IMG/VR virus record: IMGVR_UViG_3300031746_002172 | Location: 1 to 55,410 of that record | Length of the DNA: 55,410 nt | Source: a virus | Reading direction: 5' to 3' (one strand) | Shown here: positions 33,153-43,012 of the stretch, in pieces | Position numbering within the stretch: the first letter of the stretch is position 1 | Layout: every line of letters starts with the position of its first letter | Made by a program: the position numbers and the translations under genes | The notes under the pieces: model-generated | The model's database searches: none | What the model saw: only the letters and a program-made list of their open reading frames with translations | Told to the model about the DNA's origin: nothing

Positions 33153-35528
33153 ATGACAGGAATTCCAAGTATAAACTTCGATTTTTTTAATCTAGCGGAG
33201 ATTCCAACCTTCACATTATGTAACCCGAACAAAGAAAAATTATATGCACTAGGGGGAATATCAGAAAGAAAATATACTCCAAGATACAATGCTATTTCCG
33301 AATTAAATTTTCGAGCAGATGAATATATTGATGGAATTTTAATGCCATATTATGCATATATTGTCAATAGAAGATTAGTATATGTTGATAGTATAGGATA
33401 TTTCATGATAACTGGTATTAATGAAAATAATGACGGTATTATTAAATATAAAGAAGTTGATTGCCAATCTTTAGAAGTAGAATTGTCATCTAGAAAATTA
33501 ACATCGTTTGTATCTGGAAATGGTTTATATGATTCAAGCGGGAGTCTAATATCGCTTGGTCCAATTCCTGTTACTCTAACACAATTATATATTGAATTAC
33601 AGCAATATCTTGCTGGTTGGACGTTTGATATTATTCCTGATATAATTGATACTAAATACAGAAGTTTTGATGTAGCAGATACGAGTATTTATAATCTTTT
33701 AATGACTGATATCGAAGAAGCCTATGAATGCATCTTTGATTTCGATACGATTAATGATGTGATATTTGTTTATGATGCCAATGAAGATATAGAATTAACA
33801 GATATATTTATCTCACATGATAATGTAATTACGTCAATGACAGTTGATGAAGTAACAGATGAATTAGCTACTTGCCTTTTTGTTGTTGGTGGTGGTGATT
33901 TAGGTATCACTTATGTTAATCCATTAGGAAATAATTATATATATAATTTTCAATATTTTAAAAATACAGAATGGATGGATTCATCTTTAATAGACGCTAT
34001 AGGGGAATGGGAAAATAAATATTCAGATTTTATGCCATCATATAGTTTTCAAATATTAAGTTTATTTGAAGATAGTGAAGATAAAATGGACCACGATATT
34101 CAATTAGCAACCATTTCTGGTTCTGCTCTCACATGGCAAACACAATATAATTTTTATTTGCAAAGCGGAAGCAGTATAGATGACCAAACAATGGTAGAAA
34201 TTCATGAATATTTGATGGTACTATATACAGCGGCAAGTGCTGTACAAGCAGAAATAGCAATATTAGAGAGCAATATGGATGGACATTTTACAATTCTTGC
34301 TGGAATAGCAGATAGTTTAAGTTTTAATAATCCTGCTAACTTCAGTATGAACCAATTAAATCAACTACAACCTTTTATAATACAATCATCATATGTTAAT
34401 GATAATATTATATTAACAGATATTATGACTTCTGCATCGAAATTATTACAACAAGCATCGTTATATAATCAAGCCGTAGGTATTTTAGAAAAAATATCAA
34501 TGCCGAGATATAGTTTTGAAATCGATAGTGTTAATTTCTTGCAAATTAAAGATTTACAAACCTTCGGAGCGCAATTAGACTTAGGAAAAAAAATTACATT
34601 AGAAATAGAACCAGGAAGATATTTGTTACCCATACTATTAGGGGCAGATATAGATTTTGATAATCCCACAAATTTTAAATTAATATTTGGAAATCGTTTA
34701 CGTCTAAATGATGAGACATATCGCTTTAATGATTTAATGACTAAGGCGTTGAATGCGGGAACAGCTATAAATCTAAATTCCCAAGCATTTAACAATTGGA
34801 CAAGGGATTATAAAGCCGGATATTTAAATCTAACCACCGGAATAACAGTAGGAGGCATACAGCCAGCAGAAAAAATTGATATTAATCCCGGTAGTATAAA
34901 TCTTATATCAAATGCTTTGCTATGGAATGGCATACCCCTTAATCTATGGGGCTTAGTAGGAGGTGGGGGAAGTGGAAGCGGTCTTACCGAAATTAAAATA
35001 ACTTTATTTTCAGGTGGGGTTAGTGTGGCAATGTATGACCCAACTCCTGTTGGTCTTAATGCGGCAATTACTGCGGCAAGAGTGGGGGATGTAATATTTC
35101 TTCCCGATGTAGATATAACTGGAAATTTCTCTATCCCCACTGGGATTAATTTAGTTGGAGTTAGCAGCCGTGAAAGTATCATTGAAGGACAAGTCACAAT
35201 AGAACCCGGTTGTCTTTTAGAAAATTTAAAGATTATAAATCAAGCAAATAGTGCTGATGGAATTTATACAGTGATTGCCACAGAAACTACTAGCGGAAGT
35301 GAAATTTCTAGGATAAAGGGTTGTGAAATATATGCTTATCAATGTGGTTCTGGCTCTACGGTTTCTGTATATATAAGTGGTTTAGGGGTAGACCTGCTTG
35401 TGGAAAATTCTACTATTGTTGCAGATAGCAATGGTGGAGTGGGTTATGCTTTTTCAAGTAACGGTGGAAATTGTAACGTATATCACAGTCAATATTATGC
35501 TAAAACAGAAGTTTTTCACGATATTTAA
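33153..35528 (+). CDS. Tail-associated (Tal/gp27-like) protein with beta-helix C-terminus
   Basis: A 791-residue protein directly after the distal tail gene, the normal place of Tal proteins at the tail tip. The first 400 residues show a baseplate-hub-like beta fold (INFDFFNLAEIPTFTLCNPNKEKLYALGGISERKYTP; GYFMITGINENNDGIIKYKEVDCQSLEVELSSRKL). A helical linker follows. From about residue 620 the sequence becomes a short parallel beta-helix: GLNAAITAARVGDVIFLPDVDITGNFSIPTGINLVGVSSRESIIEG, then LLENLKIINQANSADGIY. This resembles pectin-lyase-fold spikes that bind or cut cell-surface glycans. No peptidase motif was recognised. ATG follows TAGGAGG. Confidence 0.75.
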   Translation: MTGIPSINFDFFNLAEIPTFTLCNPNKEKLYALGGISERKYTPRYNAISELNFRADEYIDGILMPYYAYIVNRRLVYVDSIGYFMITGINENNDGIIKYKEVDCQSLEVELSSRKLTSFVSGNGLYDSSGSLISLGPIPVTLTQLYIELQQYLAGWTFDIIPDIIDTKYRSFDVADTSIYNLLMTDIEEAYECIFDFDTINDVIFVYDANEDIELTDIFISHDNVITSMTVDEVTDELATCLFVVGGGDLGITYVNPLGNNYIYNFQYFKNTEWMDSSLIDAIGEWENKYSDFMPSYSFQILSLFEDSEDKMDHDIQLATISGSALTWQTQYNFYLQSGSSIDDQTMVEIHEYLMVLYTAASAVQAEIAILESNMDGHFTILAGIADSLSFNNPANFSMNQLNQLQPFIIQSSYVNDNIILTDIMTSASKLLQQASLYNQAVGILEKISMPRYSFEIDSVNFLQIKDLQTFGAQLDLGKKITLEIEPGRYLLPILLGADIDFDNPTNFKLIFGNRLRLNDETYRFNDLMTKALNAGTAINLNSQAFNNWTRDYKAGYLNLTTGITVGGIQPAEKIDINPGSINLISNALLWNGIPLNLWGLVGGGGSGSGLTEIKITLFSGGVSVAMYDPTPVGLNAAITAARVGDVIFLPDVDITGNFSIPTGINLVGVSSRESIIEGQVTIEPGCLLENLKIINQANSADGIYTVIATETTSGSEISRIKGCEIYAYQCGSGSTVSVYISGLGVDLLVENSTIVADSNGGVGYAFSSNGGNCNVYHSQYYAKTEVFHDI

Positions 35529-35552
35529 GAAGATGATTAAAAGAGGTATTTT

Positions 35553-36908
35553 ATGACATATAAAGAAAATAGTAATGTGTATTTAAATAGTAGTGAAACG
35601 CCTTGTAGAACGGGATTCTTACGTAATTCAGGACATAATCGTATTAACACTATGGGAATGGGAATAGAAACAAGGGATACCAGAAATACAATAAATCTTA
35701 GCGAAAATGTTGACCTCATGTGGGAAAATAGAAGTGTGTTATTAGGAATAGGACAAGATTGGGTTTGTTGGACAGACCCTCATATTGTGAATGAAAACTA
35801 TATATATTTTCTAGATGTTACTGGTCATGGGATTGGTCAAGATACATTAGTGATAACTGAATATAATATTATTACGAAAGGAAATACTCAAATAACGGTA
35901 AACACATTTGATGATTTTTCTTTATCTTCAGGTGTATTAATGTCATTTTTGGAAGACCGAAAAATATTAGTTGTTCCAAGGTCTTACTCGATTGAGCCAT
36001 ACTGGGAATGTCCTATCTATCTTTTAAATTTTGAAACAGGTTCATCTGTGGACTACGGTATTGTTACTGACCCAAGAAGTTTGGCAATATTAATGAAATC
36101 CAACGGGGATTTATGGATATATCTATGGAGTTATACATATGACTCGGAAATTGAAGAATATACAGGATATCATTTTATGTATAGAAACTATACACAAAAT
36201 ACAGCGTGGGAAATACTTGGTTATAATTCAGAAATTATTGGTTATGATGATGTACCAAATTTTGATTTTGTATTTTTAGGAGAAGACTATTTGGTTGTTT
36301 GTAATTCTTATTATGTTGGTGGAGGACCTCCTCTTATTGTGGCACACTCCCTAAAATTAAGCGATAATTCATTAATAACTAGTTCTCCTGTATACGGAGA
36401 AATTGGAGGAAACAGTATGAAGCTGTATGGTTCTGCTCCTGATAACCAAAATAAGTTTGCAATATTTACATCTACAGACCAAGGATTTATAATATATTAT
36501 CCCGAAACCAACAATATATCAAGAATAACAGACATTCTTGACCCTGTACCTTTTTCAACAAAAGATAATGCATATATTATATCTAGTTCTACCGGAAGCC
36601 TTTACAAAGTAGATGGAATGATATCTCAGGGAACATTACCGCTTGATTCTTCCGGCGTTTGGTCTAGTACAGCTAATTTAATAGACGAGTATGGTCCTTC
36701 TTTATGGTGGTTCGATTGGGAAAATCTATCATTAAAACAATTAGCGTTTGATGGAACAATCATGCGTAATATTTCTATACCCGCTGCCGAATGGGTTGCA
36801 GGATATAATAGTAGTTGTATGCAAGCGGGAGATAGAATTATAGTAAATATGAAAATTCAACAACCATCAAGTTATAATTATGGTTGGAATCATTATATAA
36901 TAACATAA
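35553..36908 (+). CDS. Host-recognition-region protein, beta-propeller-like, paralogue 1 of 3
   Basis: A 451-residue protein with repeating strands rich in Trp, Tyr, Asn and Asp, suggesting a beta-propeller-like or related all-beta fold. It starts MTYKENSNVYLNSSETPC, a form also seen in the next two genes, and has matching internal strands (FLEDRKILVVPR; MYRNYTQNTAWEIL). There is no signal peptide or enzyme motif. A place after the tail tip genes and the existence of tandem paralogues fit receptor-binding or accessory tail proteins under diversifying selection. ATG follows AGAGGTATTTT. Confidence 0.55.
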   Translation: MTYKENSNVYLNSSETPCRTGFLRNSGHNRINTMGMGIETRDTRNTINLSENVDLMWENRSVLLGIGQDWVCWTDPHIVNENYIYFLDVTGHGIGQDTLVITEYNIITKGNTQITVNTFDDFSLSSGVLMSFLEDRKILVVPRSYSIEPYWECPIYLLNFETGSSVDYGIVTDPRSLAILMKSNGDLWIYLWSYTYDSEIEEYTGYHFMYRNYTQNTAWEILGYNSEIIGYDDVPNFDFVFLGEDYLVVCNSYYVGGGPPLIVAHSLKLSDNSLITSSPVYGEIGGNSMKLYGSAPDNQNKFAIFTSTDQGFIIYYPETNNISRITDILDPVPFSTKDNAYIISSSTGSLYKVDGMISQGTLPLDSSGVWSSTANLIDEYGPSLWWFDWENLSLKQLAFDGTIMRNISIPAAEWVAGYNSSCMQAGDRIIVNMKIQQPSSYNYGWNHYIIT

Positions 36909-36917
36909 GGTGAAATT

Positions 36918-38390
36918 ATGACATACAACGAATATGCAAATTTATTTCTTGAGGGAAGCCAGATACCTTGTTTAATACATCACATGTCAGGAGGTGCAGA
37001 CTATAGATTCAAGGTCTATTACCCCTGGGAACTAGGACAAACAATACCGAATAATGTTACCACACTGACACCAAGGGAGATATTAACACCATTATATGGC
37101 TTCGATGGTTTTCTTTGTGAAATGTCTGCAAATCATGCTTTTATAATGATACCTCGTTGGGAAGACCCAACTTTTGATACTCATTTATGCTGGATACCAA
37201 CAAATGAAGTCGGTGATGCTGTGCATTATATACCTCCCGAGGGTTGGATTTATGATATGGCTACAGTTAGCGATAATGAAGTATATATAATCGTAGAAGA
37301 TTATATTGAAAATGTACAAGATATTATGCGTCTTCAAAAGATTACTTTCACTGATAATGACGTAACAACAGAAAACATATATTCATGGGAATATTACGAT
37401 ATATGGGAAGGTTCGATATATGGAATATGGGATAATATTCATACACTTCATGTAAAATATGGAGCTTATGATTGTATATATTTGTTCTGGTTATATATGT
37501 TAGATGAGGGAGACGGATTCGATTATGTTTGCAGAAGTATTGTATATAACATTGCAACTGGTCAAGTGTTCGATAATTGGGTAAAACTTTTTGATTATAA
37601 TGCTGACCTATATTCACTATATTATCAACATACTACCGCTACTATACACAATAATCTAATTGTTTTTGGGGTTTGTTGTGAAAATGGTTTATGGGACAAC
37701 TACAACCCACCATATTATCCAGCACCTCAAATTGAAATTGTTATGGTGGATATAATAAACGGAAATATAACCATTTTAAATAATATATTGAAAGACCCCG
37801 AATATTGGTATATAGATGGTGGAGCATTAGATTATACGAATAACAAGTATTATTTTTCGGCATGGTATGAAGCTAATGGTTGTTCTAGTGTATATAGTGT
37901 AAACCTTAATAATCCTATAGCTATTCTAGATGAAGAGATTTCTTTACCTTTATCATTAGCGTTTGGAACCTATGACCAAGGGCATAATCGTGGATATCTA
38001 TTTGATGAACCGAGTAGTAGTTCAATGCCAGGAATGGCTCCATTCTATGATTTTCCTAACTTAAATTATATAGATGAAATTTATTTATCTCTAGTTAAAG
38101 GTTGGGGGGATGGTGGTGCTCTATATAGAGAAATGGATATGGATAATAATATAGTATGGAACCTTCAACTAGATAAACTCGAAGGAAAATCTCTCAATGG
38201 TGGAATAAGCAGAGACATCCCAATTGAGCCACCTTTGAGTTTTTTTTATCCTATTGGTGGTCCTCCTTTTAATAATTGGAATCGTATGGCATATCTCAGA
38301 ATATTAGATGGAAAATGTATTGTTTTGATATACTCTCGAACTGATATTATACCATATGAATATAGTCAAAGATGGTATTTATTAGAATAA
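36918..38390 (+). CDS. Host-recognition-region protein, beta-propeller-like, paralogue 2 of 3
   Basis: A 490-residue protein starting MTYNEYANLFLEGSQIPC, the shared N-terminal signature of this trio. The body is aromatic-rich, all-beta (LCWIPTNEVGDAVHYIPPEGWIYDM; ENIYSWEYYDIWEGSIYGIWDN), with several strand pairs spaced as in a propeller. It is the most divergent of the three in the body. Its ribosome binding site AAGGTGAAATT is nearly the same as that of the following copy, consistent with gene duplication including the leader. Function is inferred only from position. Confidence 0.55.
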   Translation: MTYNEYANLFLEGSQIPCLIHHMSGGADYRFKVYYPWELGQTIPNNVTTLTPREILTPLYGFDGFLCEMSANHAFIMIPRWEDPTFDTHLCWIPTNEVGDAVHYIPPEGWIYDMATVSDNEVYIIVEDYIENVQDIMRLQKITFTDNDVTTENIYSWEYYDIWEGSIYGIWDNIHTLHVKYGAYDCIYLFWLYMLDEGDGFDYVCRSIVYNIATGQVFDNWVKLFDYNADLYSLYYQHTTATIHNNLIVFGVCCENGLWDNYNPPYYPAPQIEIVMVDIINGNITILNNILKDPEYWYIDGGALDYTNNKYYFSAWYEANGCSSVYSVNLNNPIAILDEEISLPLSLAFGTYDQGHNRGYLFDEPSSSSMPGMAPFYDFPNLNYIDEIYLSLVKGWGDGGALYREMDMDNNIVWNLQLDKLEGKSLNGGISRDIPIEPPLSFFYPIGGPPFNNWNRMAYLRILDGKCIVLIYSRTDIIPYEYSQRWYLLE

Positions 38391-38404
38391 AATGAGGTGA
38401 AACT

Positions 38405-39700
38405 ATGACATACAAAGAATATGATAACATAGAACTCGAAGGTAGCGGTACAATTTGTCCAACCCTGAGGTTTGTAGGTGTTCGTAATGGACCACCTGTG
38501 GAAATGGGTACAAGTCGCACTTATGAGAATTTCAATGGAGATTGGGATAGGGTAGGATATAGTGTAAATGGTACTTTCCTTGATGAAGTTTCTTGTTGTT
38601 CTGAACAATATATCTATTACATAATATTACCTGATGATTTGTATTACGGAGATATTGTTGCACATGAATACGAAATAGCTACAGGTACAATCAAATCAGT
38701 AACACTTTATTCCAACCCCGATTCTAGCAGTTGGAGAGGATTTATAGCTTATCTCGAAGGTAGAAAAGTTATTTGTTATCCTGGTAATGACGCAGAAGAG
38801 CTTTTGTATATTGTAGACTTTGAAGACCTCTCGAAAACTGATATAAACGAAGAATTTGTAATATGGGCTGTTAGTACTGCGCAGCGAGAAAATAGGGATA
38901 TATATATTATCATCAATAGTCTAAATGTTCTTTATATAAAGAACTATACTCAAAATGGAGTTTGGAATAGTGTTAGTATCAATCCGAATTGGGTGGATTA
39001 TTCTTTTGTTCAAGATAGATATTGGGTATCACCATATACAAATGGATATAATTTATATGCAGATATTGTTGATATAGTAAACGGTACTGTACAAACAACC
39101 AACGGTTTAGTGATGGCTACTGGTGAACATAACACTCGTGCTTTTCTTCGTGGCTTAGGAGGGGATTATGAAACTGGTTGCGTTTATTGTATTGGTACGG
39201 AAGCGAGACCAGATAATATCTATTTCCCTGACCATTATGCATCCGTTATGGAAATATCAAAAATAGACCCTGTAGCAGCAACAATAACCTCGGTATATAC
39301 TGATTCATCTCATCCTAATCTCGTAGGTTCTGGTGTTGGTGGGTATATTAAGACAAGCAAAAATTATGCTTATTGCTTCAAAACAACACCTAGTGGTACA
39401 GGAAATATCATAAGATGCCATAACCTTAGTAACGTAGGAACCTTTCCACAATATTACATGACATTCTATGGAGCACAGCTTATGAACGACGATGAAAGCT
39501 ATTGGTTTGTTGATGAAACTGACGATACAATAAAACATAGAAGTCTTTCTGGTGATACAATAGGCTCTTACAGTATTCCAAATCGTGCACATCCGTATAC
39601 GGGGTGGTTGGATAATCTTAATAACAGTCTTGTCTATTGTGAAAATATGCAACAGTCTTCATCCTTTAATCATTGGTATAGTATATATGTATTAGTATAA
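38405..39700 (+). CDS. Host-recognition-region protein, beta-propeller-like, paralogue 3 of 3
   Basis: A 431-residue protein starting MTYKEYDNIELEGSGTIC. Internal matches to paralogue 1 are easy to see: LEGRKVICYPG against FLEDRKILVVPR, LYIKNYTQNGVWNSV against MYRNYTQNTAWEIL, and similar endings (MQQSSSFNHWYSIYVLV against IQQPSSYNYGWNHYIIT). It is closer to copy 1 than to copy 2. The leader GAGGTGAAACT precedes ATG. It is followed by a 92-base AT-rich gap in which I see no gene. Confidence 0.55.
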   Translation: MTYKEYDNIELEGSGTICPTLRFVGVRNGPPVEMGTSRTYENFNGDWDRVGYSVNGTFLDEVSCCSEQYIYYIILPDDLYYGDIVAHEYEIATGTIKSVTLYSNPDSSSWRGFIAYLEGRKVICYPGNDAEELLYIVDFEDLSKTDINEEFVIWAVSTAQRENRDIYIIINSLNVLYIKNYTQNGVWNSVSINPNWVDYSFVQDRYWVSPYTNGYNLYADIVDIVNGTVQTTNGLVMATGEHNTRAFLRGLGGDYETGCVYCIGTEARPDNIYFPDHYASVMEISKIDPVAATITSVYTDSSHPNLVGSGVGGYIKTSKNYAYCFKTTPSGTGNIIRCHNLSNVGTFPQYYMTFYGAQLMNDDESYWFVDETDDTIKHRSLSGDTIGSYSIPNRAHPYTGWLDNLNNSLVYCENMQQSSSFNHWYSIYVLV

Positions 39701-39792
39701 AGGATGATATATTTAAGTAGAGATAATGTATATATTTTAAATTGTTATTTTTTGGAAAATAGTATTCTTTATGAAATAAAGTGAGGTGAATT

Positions 39793-41541
39793 ATGCCAGC
39801 TATACCACTTAGAGGAGACCGTTCAGCTTGGAATTCAGCATCTTACCAATCTTTACATGCAAATGATATTGACACAAGCGCAAGTGCTATACATCACAGT
39901 TTAGGTATTGGGGCTTTTCAAGCGGCATCTGGAAGCCATGTTCACGATTCAGAAGGAGGTTCTGGTTCTTCAGTAATCAATCATTCTCATTCCGGAAGTC
40001 AAGTTGGCGATGGTGGAAAATTAGGTTGGGATAATGTATGGTCAGACGCTGTACATGACCATAGTGGAAGTGCAGAAGGCGGTAAAATTACTGCATCTAA
40101 TTTAAGTAGTGGGGCGGCTGTATATGGTTCTGTATTAACAGCAGATGGTTCTGGAAGTTCTATTTGGAGTCCTACTTCCGGTACTATAACAACATTAGAC
40201 AATATTGAAAATGTATATGTTCCTGCCCCCAATGATGGGGATGTACTTTCTTGGAATGCTTCTACAGGCTCGTGGGTGGCTTATCGCCCTGTTGATTGGA
40301 GAGTTACTTTAACTCAAGATACAAACACAGATGATAGTGATAAAATATTTACAGTTCCAGAAAGTTATGAATGGCAAATATTATGGGTTTGGGTGGAATA
40401 TACATCAACAGCCACAGGGGGTACTAGGCAACTCGAAATTCAAATTCAAGATGCTAGCAGTAATGTAATTGGTCAATTTCAAACAGGGGTTACGCAATCT
40501 GGAGGACTTACTTATAAATATTTATTTGGAATTGGTGTCCCGGATTTAACCACTGTTCGTGATGATAATAATGTAACAACCCCACTAGGGGCAGCCACAT
40601 TCTTATCAGCGGGACAAAAAATAAGAATATGGGACAATAATACAGTAGATGCTTCTGCTGATGATATGGTAGTTAGAATACAATATGCGTCTCGCAATTT
40701 GAGCATAGAAGATTTCAATCCTCCTACGGGAGCTAATAATAATACTCAGTTACAAACATCTGATAAGATACAATTAATTCAATATCGTATTTTAGCAATT
40801 AATAATTCTACTCAGTTACAAACTTCTAGTAAGCCTATACTATCATGGCGCTTCATGGTATTAACAACTGATAATGCAGTACAAATACAAACTTCTGGTG
40901 TAATAACATTACCAGCACAAACTCACGGATTAATAGTTAATAACTCAACTCAATTACAAACTTTTGAAAATGTAACGCTTACCCAATATCAAATATTGAT
41001 AATACACAATATAAGTCAAAAACTAATTAGTGACAAAACAACATTATCAATAATAGAACATTCTTATGTATTACTTCAAAATATAGAAATGACTCAAACC
41101 GTTGATAATATAGAAATAACCTTATATTCAGGAGTAGATACTCAATATTCTTCTCAAACACAAACGTCTGAGAATATAATATTATTTAGCAGTTCAAAAT
41201 ATTTAGTAATGAATGATTCTGCTCAATTGCAAGCAATTAGCGATATCGGAATGATGGTTACTAACAAACCAACTTTATCAATGAAAAATGCAATTCAATT
41301 GATAACATCTAATAAGGTTACATTTAGCAATATGACCACTTTGGCAATAAATAGTTCTATTCAATCACAAAACTCCGATAAAATAATGTTAACACAAAAT
41401 CAAAAACCTCTATCCCTTAAAGATACAGATGCTAAATTAATTTCTGACAAAATAACACTACAAAATATATTATACAATGGACAATTGGGAATTAGTAATT
41501 CAAACCAAATATCTATTTCTGATAAAATAACATTGGTATAA
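39793..41541 (+). CDS. Fibre-like protein with HxH motifs and 22-residue repeats
   Basis: A 582-residue protein. The N-terminal 100 residues have three HxH motifs (HVH 49-51, HSH 64-66, HDH 88-90) in Ser/Gly-rich context, a style seen in trimeric phage fibres where HxH clusters bind metal. Residues of about 170-305 form a beta domain that is duplicated as the next gene (DDSDKIFTVPESYEWQILWVWVEYTSTATGG; AGQKIRIWDNNTVDASADDMVVR). From about 313 to the end there are degenerate repeats of the type INNSTQLQTSDKIQL, shared with the 1595-residue protein at 46034. A tail fibre or appendage role is likely. ATG follows GAGGTGAATT. Confidence 0.6.
   Translation: MPAIPLRGDRSAWNSASYQSLHANDIDTSASAIHHSLGIGAFQAASGSHVHDSEGGSGSSVINHSHSGSQVGDGGKLGWDNVWSDAVHDHSGSAEGGKITASNLSSGAAVYGSVLTADGSGSSIWSPTSGTITTLDNIENVYVPAPNDGDVLSWNASTGSWVAYRPVDWRVTLTQDTNTDDSDKIFTVPESYEWQILWVWVEYTSTATGGTRQLEIQIQDASSNVIGQFQTGVTQSGGLTYKYLFGIGVPDLTTVRDDNNVTTPLGAATFLSAGQKIRIWDNNTVDASADDMVVRIQYASRNLSIEDFNPPTGANNNTQLQTSDKIQLIQYRILAINNSTQLQTSSKPILSWRFMVLTTDNAVQIQTSGVITLPAQTHGLIVNNSTQLQTFENVTLTQYQILIIHNISQKLISDKTTLSIIEHSYVLLQNIEMTQTVDNIEITLYSGVDTQYSSQTQTSENIILFSSSKYLVMNDSAQLQAISDIGMMVTNKPTLSMKNAIQLITSNKVTFSNMTTLAINSSIQSQNSDKIMLTQNQKPLSLKDTDAKLISDKITLQNILYNGQLGISNSNQISISDKITLV
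40735..41541 (+). repeat. Degenerate 22-residue-type repeats, fibre protein
   Basis: This part encodes roughly ten imperfect units around a core of NNSTQLQTSDNI followed by a short hydrophobic strand. Spacing is less regular than in the array at 47640-49290, and several units have lost the core, so this looks like an older or decaying copy of the same array. Confidence 0.7.
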
Positions 41542-41558
41542 ACAAAGGAGAAGATATT

Positions 41559-41975
41559 ATGACTACAGCATGGAGAATTGCTCTTACTCAGGATATAACT
41601 GAAAATGATAGTGACAAAACATTTACTGTACCAATAGGTGTAGAATGGGAAATATTATGGATTTGGGTAGAATATACGTCAACAGCAACGGCTGGAATAA
41701 GGCAACTAGAAATCCAAATTATAGATACTGGAAATATAATTGCTCAATGGCAAACAGGAGTAACACAGCCCGAAGGACTTACTTATAACTATTTATTTGG
41801 TGGAGGAATTCCAGATTCTACAATAACCCGAGATATTAGTTACATAACAACCCCTTTAATGGGTGCACAGTTTTTAGGAGCAGGACAAACCATAAGAATA
41901 TGGGACAATAATGCAATTGATGCTTCTGCTGATGATATGATTGTTCGTATGGAATACGGATATCACCAAATATAA
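41559..41975 (+). CDS. Single-domain paralogue of the fibre-protein beta domain
   Basis: A 138-residue protein that repeats almost the whole beta domain of the upstream fibre-like protein: NDSDKTFTVPIGVEWEILWIWVEYTSTATAG, RQLEIQI, QTGVTQPEGLTYNYLFG and AGQTIRIWDNNAIDASADDMIVR. It lacks the HxH N-terminus and the repeats. A stand-alone copy could occupy a separate position on the appendage, or be a product of gene duplication followed by loss of the ends. ATG follows AAAGGAG. Confidence 0.65.
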   Translation: MTTAWRIALTQDITENDSDKTFTVPIGVEWEILWIWVEYTSTATAGIRQLEIQIIDTGNIIAQWQTGVTQPEGLTYNYLFGGGIPDSTITRDISYITTPLMGAQFLGAGQTIRIWDNNAIDASADDMIVRMEYGYHQI

Positions 41976-41990
41976 AAGGAGGAGTTTATT

Positions 41991-42998
41991 ATGACTAGAA
42001 TATTCACAGAAGGCGCAGAAATGCAGGATACTGTATTTTGGAGCGGATTATACCAGGTTGTGACAATTGGTAATACCACACCGTTTGCAAGTTCTTATTA
42101 TTATCATTATGGATATGACGTGGGCTCATGGAAAAACTTTACTGCCATCTCAGAATGTTACGCAAGAGTAAGATTGAGAGTAAAGTCCCATTCACAAGGT
42201 CATACATTTATATCTTTCAGACTAAGCAGCACCACAGTCGCTTATATAGCGGAAGATGCACTAAACCGCTGGATAGCAAATGTAACAACGGTGGGTGTAG
42301 TTGGCACATCCGTAGGAGTAATCATACTCAACAGTTGGTGTCTTCTTGAAGTATATTTCAAAGAAGCCAATGCTCCCAATGGTCGGTTCGTGCTCAGTGT
42401 AGATGGAAATATAGTCATTGACTATACAGGTGATACTCAGCCAGCAGCCGACACTACATTTGATAATGTCTACTTTCGGTCAGCCAGTACTAATGACAGC
42501 TTTGATATAGACGACCTCGCTCTCAACAATACCAGCGGACTCATGGATAATAGTTGGTGCGGGGATGGGATTGTTGTAAAAATTACTCCTAGTGGTTCAG
42601 GTACTGTAAATAACTGGTCAAATAGCGGTAGTGTTTCCGGAAGTGCTAATTATCTTTATGTAGATGAATATCCTTCTGATACTACTACATATACTTATTG
42701 TTCCGCAAGTTCTACTGGTGTTAAAGATAAATATGCCATGAGCAATCTTGGTGGAGGAATAGGAAGTATTACCCGTATATTTTCAGAAGCAAGGATTAAA
42801 AAAGAAGTAGCCGATTCAACTACAATTAAGTTAGGATATCTTCCGAATGGAGGAACAGATACAATGAGTGGTTCGGTTGCTCTTTATACAACATATGCAC
42901 AAGCAATAGGAACTAGTGCCAGTGCTAATCCGGTCACAGGACTTGCATGGACTGTAGCTGATGTTAATGCCCTAGAATATGTTATAGAGATGAGTTAA
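41991..42998 (+). CDS. LamG/jelly-roll-like virion protein, paralogue 1 of 2
   Basis: A 335-residue protein opening MTRIFTEGAEMQD. The N-terminal 180 residues resemble a laminin-G/concanavalin-like sandwich, with the telling segment WCLLEVYFKEANAPNGRFVLSVDGNIVIDYTGDTQ. The C-terminal half (DNSWCGDGIVVKITPSGSGTVNNW ... NPVTGLAWTVADVNALEYVIEM) is a second beta domain often found in phage structural proteins. Concanavalin-like domains commonly bind glycans. The next gene is a close paralogue. ATG follows AAGGAGG. Confidence 0.65.
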   Translation: MTRIFTEGAEMQDTVFWSGLYQVVTIGNTTPFASSYYYHYGYDVGSWKNFTAISECYARVRLRVKSHSQGHTFISFRLSSTTVAYIAEDALNRWIANVTTVGVVGTSVGVIILNSWCLLEVYFKEANAPNGRFVLSVDGNIVIDYTGDTQPAADTTFDNVYFRSASTNDSFDIDDLALNNTSGLMDNSWCGDGIVVKITPSGSGTVNNWSNSGSVSGSANYLYVDEYPSDTTTYTYCSASSTGVKDKYAMSNLGGGIGSITRIFSEARIKKEVADSTTIKLGYLPNGGTDTMSGSVALYTTYAQAIGTSASANPVTGLAWTVADVNALEYVIEMS

Positions 42999-43012
42999 AG
43001 AGGAGGGATAAT

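Noticed and set aside
39701-39792. Regulatory region or small gene in the 92-base AT-rich gap
   Set aside because: No stable hairpin, no promoter pair with good spacing and no ORF with a ribosome binding site was found.
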